Assembly: GCF_003730015.1 (NCBI RefSeq)
Contig: NZ_RJTU01000013.1
Coordinates: 62,001 to 126,000 of the forward strand
Direction: 5' to 3'
DNA from: Epilithonimonas hominis
GTDB lineage: Bacteria > Bacteroidota > Bacteroidia > Flavobacteriales > Weeksellaceae
Length of the DNA: 64,000 nucleotides
The translations under genes and the position numbers were made by a program. Under the pieces are notes generated by a model that saw nothing but the letters and a program-made list of their open reading frames with translations, was not told the origin of the DNA and searched no databases. Positions 62,284 through 64,000 of this stretch are shown one piece after another. How positions within the stretch are numbered: the first letter of the stretch is position 1; each line of letters starts with the position of its first letter.

Positions 62284-62634
62284 ATGAAAAAAGTATTCTA
62301 TCTCAAAACCTGTGGAACCAACAAGAAAATAATGACACCTCTTGACCTTTCTGACTGGGAATTGAGAGAAATGAAATCTCAACCTATAACAGAAGCTGAA
62401 CTGGAAGAGATGTATGAAAAAACGAAATCTTACGAAGCACTTTTCAGTAAAAAATCGACGCAAATCAAGGAAAGAGGAATTGATGTAAGTTCTTTGAAAG
62501 AAAAGGATTTTAAGAAGTTGATTCTTGACCATTACAGTTTTTTGAAACGTCCGGTTTTCATTACAGATAAAGAAGTTTTTGCTGGAAGCGATAAAAAGAA
62601 TCTTGAAAATTTGAATGCTTTTTTTGACAAATAG
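62284..62634 (+). CDS. ArsC/Spx-family thioredoxin-fold protein
   Basis: A 116-residue protein with one conserved cysteine (Cys10 in FYLKTCGTNKKIM). WELREMKSQPITEAELEEMY, SSLKEKDFKKLILDHYSFLK and RPVFITDKEVFAGSDKKNLE follow, the last matching the cis-Pro region of arsenate reductase-like proteins. It has no CxxC motif, so a disulfide-relay arsenate reductase like the enteric one is not certain; a Spx/YffB-like role is possible. The start is the ATG at 62284; a longer TTG frame adds 21 residues. A -7 box TAAATTTG (62234-62241) is upstream. Confidence 0.88.
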   Translation: MKKVFYLKTCGTNKKIMTPLDLSDWELREMKSQPITEAELEEMYEKTKSYEALFSKKSTQIKERGIDVSSLKEKDFKKLILDHYSFLKRPVFITDKEVFAGSDKKNLENLNAFFDK

Positions 62635-62637
62635 TTT

Positions 62638-62764
62638 AACCACAAAAGTTACAAAAGTTTTGGATGTTTTTCTAATGTTGAAAAGAACGAATAAACCGAT
62701 ATTACTGACTTTTGTAATCTTAAAAAGATAAATTCCACATCATTCTTTTGTGACTTTTGTGGTT
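62638..62764. repeat. Long palindromic repeat, AACCACAAAAG type
   Basis: AACCACAAAAGTTACAAAAG (62638-62657) is inverted as CTTTTGTGACTTTTGTGGTT (62745-62764), 19 of 20 complementary. It is a third variant of the long-palindrome family, placed between the ArsC-like and DUF763 genes. Confidence 0.85.
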
Positions 62765-62778
62765 TAAAAAAATAAAAA

Positions 62779-63990
62779 ATGAAACGTTCCGGAACTGCAG
62801 ATTTGCCACTTCATTACGGTCAGGTTCCGCCTTGGCTTTATGAACGTATGTCCAGACTTGGGCTTGCGATTGTGGAAGTGATTCTTGCAGATTACGGAAA
62901 AGATGAAGTTTTGAGAAGATTAGCCGACCCGTTTTGGTTTCAGAGTTTTGGAGCCGTGATGGGAATGGATTGGCATTCTTCAGGAATTACTACTTCTGTG
63001 ATGGGCGCTTTGAAACGAGCCATTAATCCGAATTCTAAATCTCTCGGAATTTATATTGCGGGAGGAAAAGGAAAATTCTCCAAAGATGCACCTAATGAAT
63101 TGATGAGAATTGCAGATTCAACAGGTTTGAATGGCGATGAATTAGTACGTTGCAGTAAGTTGTCTGCGAAGGTTGATAATACGGCTATCCAAGATGGTTA
63201 TCAGCTTTATCTGCATAATTTTATTTTGTCTGACCAAGGGAATTGGGCGGTTGTTCAGCAAGGGATGCATGATTCTGACGGAACAGCGAGACGCTATCAT
63301 TGGCTGTCGGAAAATGTAACTTCTTTTGTGAATGAGCCTCATACGGGAATCTCTGGCGTTAATCGTGGAAATATTCTCAATCTCACTTCTTCTGAAGCAG
63401 AACAAAACAGAAACGGAATAGTTGACATCACAAAAACCGATTCTGAGAAGTGGATGCAGGATTTCCAACGGTTGATTTTGCCGGCTCATCACGAAGTTTT
63501 GGCAAGTGATGTTGATATGAAAAAGCTAGGCAATATTCTTTGGCTGGCGAGAGAAAATGAACCTGAGAATTTTGAAGATTTACTGATGCTAAAAGGTGTT
63601 GGTCCACGAACGATGCAGTCTCTGGCTTTGGCGAGTGAGGTGATTCACGGGGCTCCTTCCAGATTTTCAGACCCTGCGCGTTTTTCTTTTGCGCACGGCG
63701 GAAAAGACGGTCATCCGTTTCCTGTTCCGACCCAAACTTATGACGAAACGATTTCTATCCTCAAAACCGGAATTGAGAAATCGAAGCTAGGGAACACGGA
63801 TAAGAATCTTGCGATTAAAAAACTACACGAGATTGCTGTGAGAACCGAAGAGAATTTCACGCCGGATTTTAATCTTGAAAAAGTGATAGAAGAGGAGCGA
63901 CAAAACTCTTGGCGATTTGGTGGGAAAACAGTTTTTGGTGATGCTAAACCTCTGAAACCGAATGACGGAATACAATTGAGTTTGTTTTGA
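62779..63990 (+). CDS. DUF763 family protein
   Basis: A 403-residue protein of the DUF763 family (MKRSGTADLPLHYGQVPPWL, RMSRLGLAIVEVI, GMDWHSSGITTSVMGALKRA, IYIAGGKGKFSKDAPNEL). A helix-hairpin-helix-like motif, LLMLKGVGPRTMQSLALASE, is near residue 275, followed by ARFSFAHGGKDGHPFPVPTQ. A DNA or nucleic acid substrate is plausible from the HhH motif, but no function has been shown to my knowledge. The window ends ten bases after its stop codon. Confidence 0.9.
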   Translation: MKRSGTADLPLHYGQVPPWLYERMSRLGLAIVEVILADYGKDEVLRRLADPFWFQSFGAVMGMDWHSSGITTSVMGALKRAINPNSKSLGIYIAGGKGKFSKDAPNELMRIADSTGLNGDELVRCSKLSAKVDNTAIQDGYQLYLHNFILSDQGNWAVVQQGMHDSDGTARRYHWLSENVTSFVNEPHTGISGVNRGNILNLTSSEAEQNRNGIVDITKTDSEKWMQDFQRLILPAHHEVLASDVDMKKLGNILWLARENEPENFEDLLMLKGVGPRTMQSLALASEVIHGAPSRFSDPARFSFAHGGKDGHPFPVPTQTYDETISILKTGIEKSKLGNTDKNLAIKKLHEIAVRTEENFTPDFNLEKVIEEERQNSWRFGGKTVFGDAKPLKPNDGIQLSLF

Positions 63991-64000
63991 TTTTTAGCAG

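Overview
The window is from a low-GC member of the Bacteroidota, most likely Flavobacteriia close to Chryseobacterium (family Weeksellaceae). The evidence is AT-rich DNA, Bacteroidota -7 boxes (TAnnTTTG), two secreted proteins with type IX secretion sorting tails, TonB-dependent receptor and DUF5686-type outer membrane proteins, and many flavobacterial intergenic repeats. No CRISPR array, rRNA or intact insertion sequence is visible. One tRNA is present, tRNA-Arg(TCG) at 6159-6232.

Layout. 1-766: 3' end of a type I restriction specificity subunit (HsdS). 1153-6066: large periplasmic TPR protein and a beta-barrel outer membrane protein. 6159-7680: tRNA-Arg, decayed DNA, a cupin gene and further decayed sequence. 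7821-13112: secreted subtilase, sugar aminotransferase, galE, an NAD(P)-binding protein and idi. 13379-16137: a broken type II restriction-modification locus. It holds the N-terminal half of a cytosine-5 methyltransferase, a DUF3883 nuclease-like gene, a small acidic gene, an interspersed repeat, and an NgoFVII-family endonuclease that has lost its start codon at the repeat. 16330-27405: housekeeping and envelope genes (rsmA, two lactonase-fold proteins around a DUF5686 outer membrane protein, ung, an MscS channel, pdxJ, a hydrolase). 27589-31464: a TonB-dependent receptor frameshifted by a 13-bp tandem duplication, translationally coupled to a beta-propeller phytase lipoprotein. 31585-42479: an SDR protein, gcvP, an OmpA-family protein, an esterase, a secreted T9SS protein, a Fpg/Nei glycosylase, dgt and lipB. 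42581-44422: a broken hemin-degrading-factor gene and a ChaN-like protein. 44513-52586: response regulator, histidine kinase and a CzcCBA-type metal efflux pump. 53035-54046: an exported peptide deformylase homologue with an altered metal-binding motif, and a small membrane protein.

54149-61501 on the minus strand is a complete tryptophan operon, trpE-(four-helix-bundle gene)-trpG-trpD-trpC-trpF-trpB-trpA. It is preceded by a good promoter, a leader peptide with three consecutive Trp codons (61342-61410, too short for ordinary gene calling) and a terminator hairpin, which together indicate transcription attenuation. 61693-63990: a thioesterase, an ArsC/Spx-like protein and a DUF763 protein.

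The most notable observations are the Trp leader, the 13-bp duplication that switches off the receptor next to the phytase, the mosaic restriction-modification locus, the EGDLS-type exported deformylase, and the way repeat families form gene boundaries and even protein ends, especially in the trp operon.
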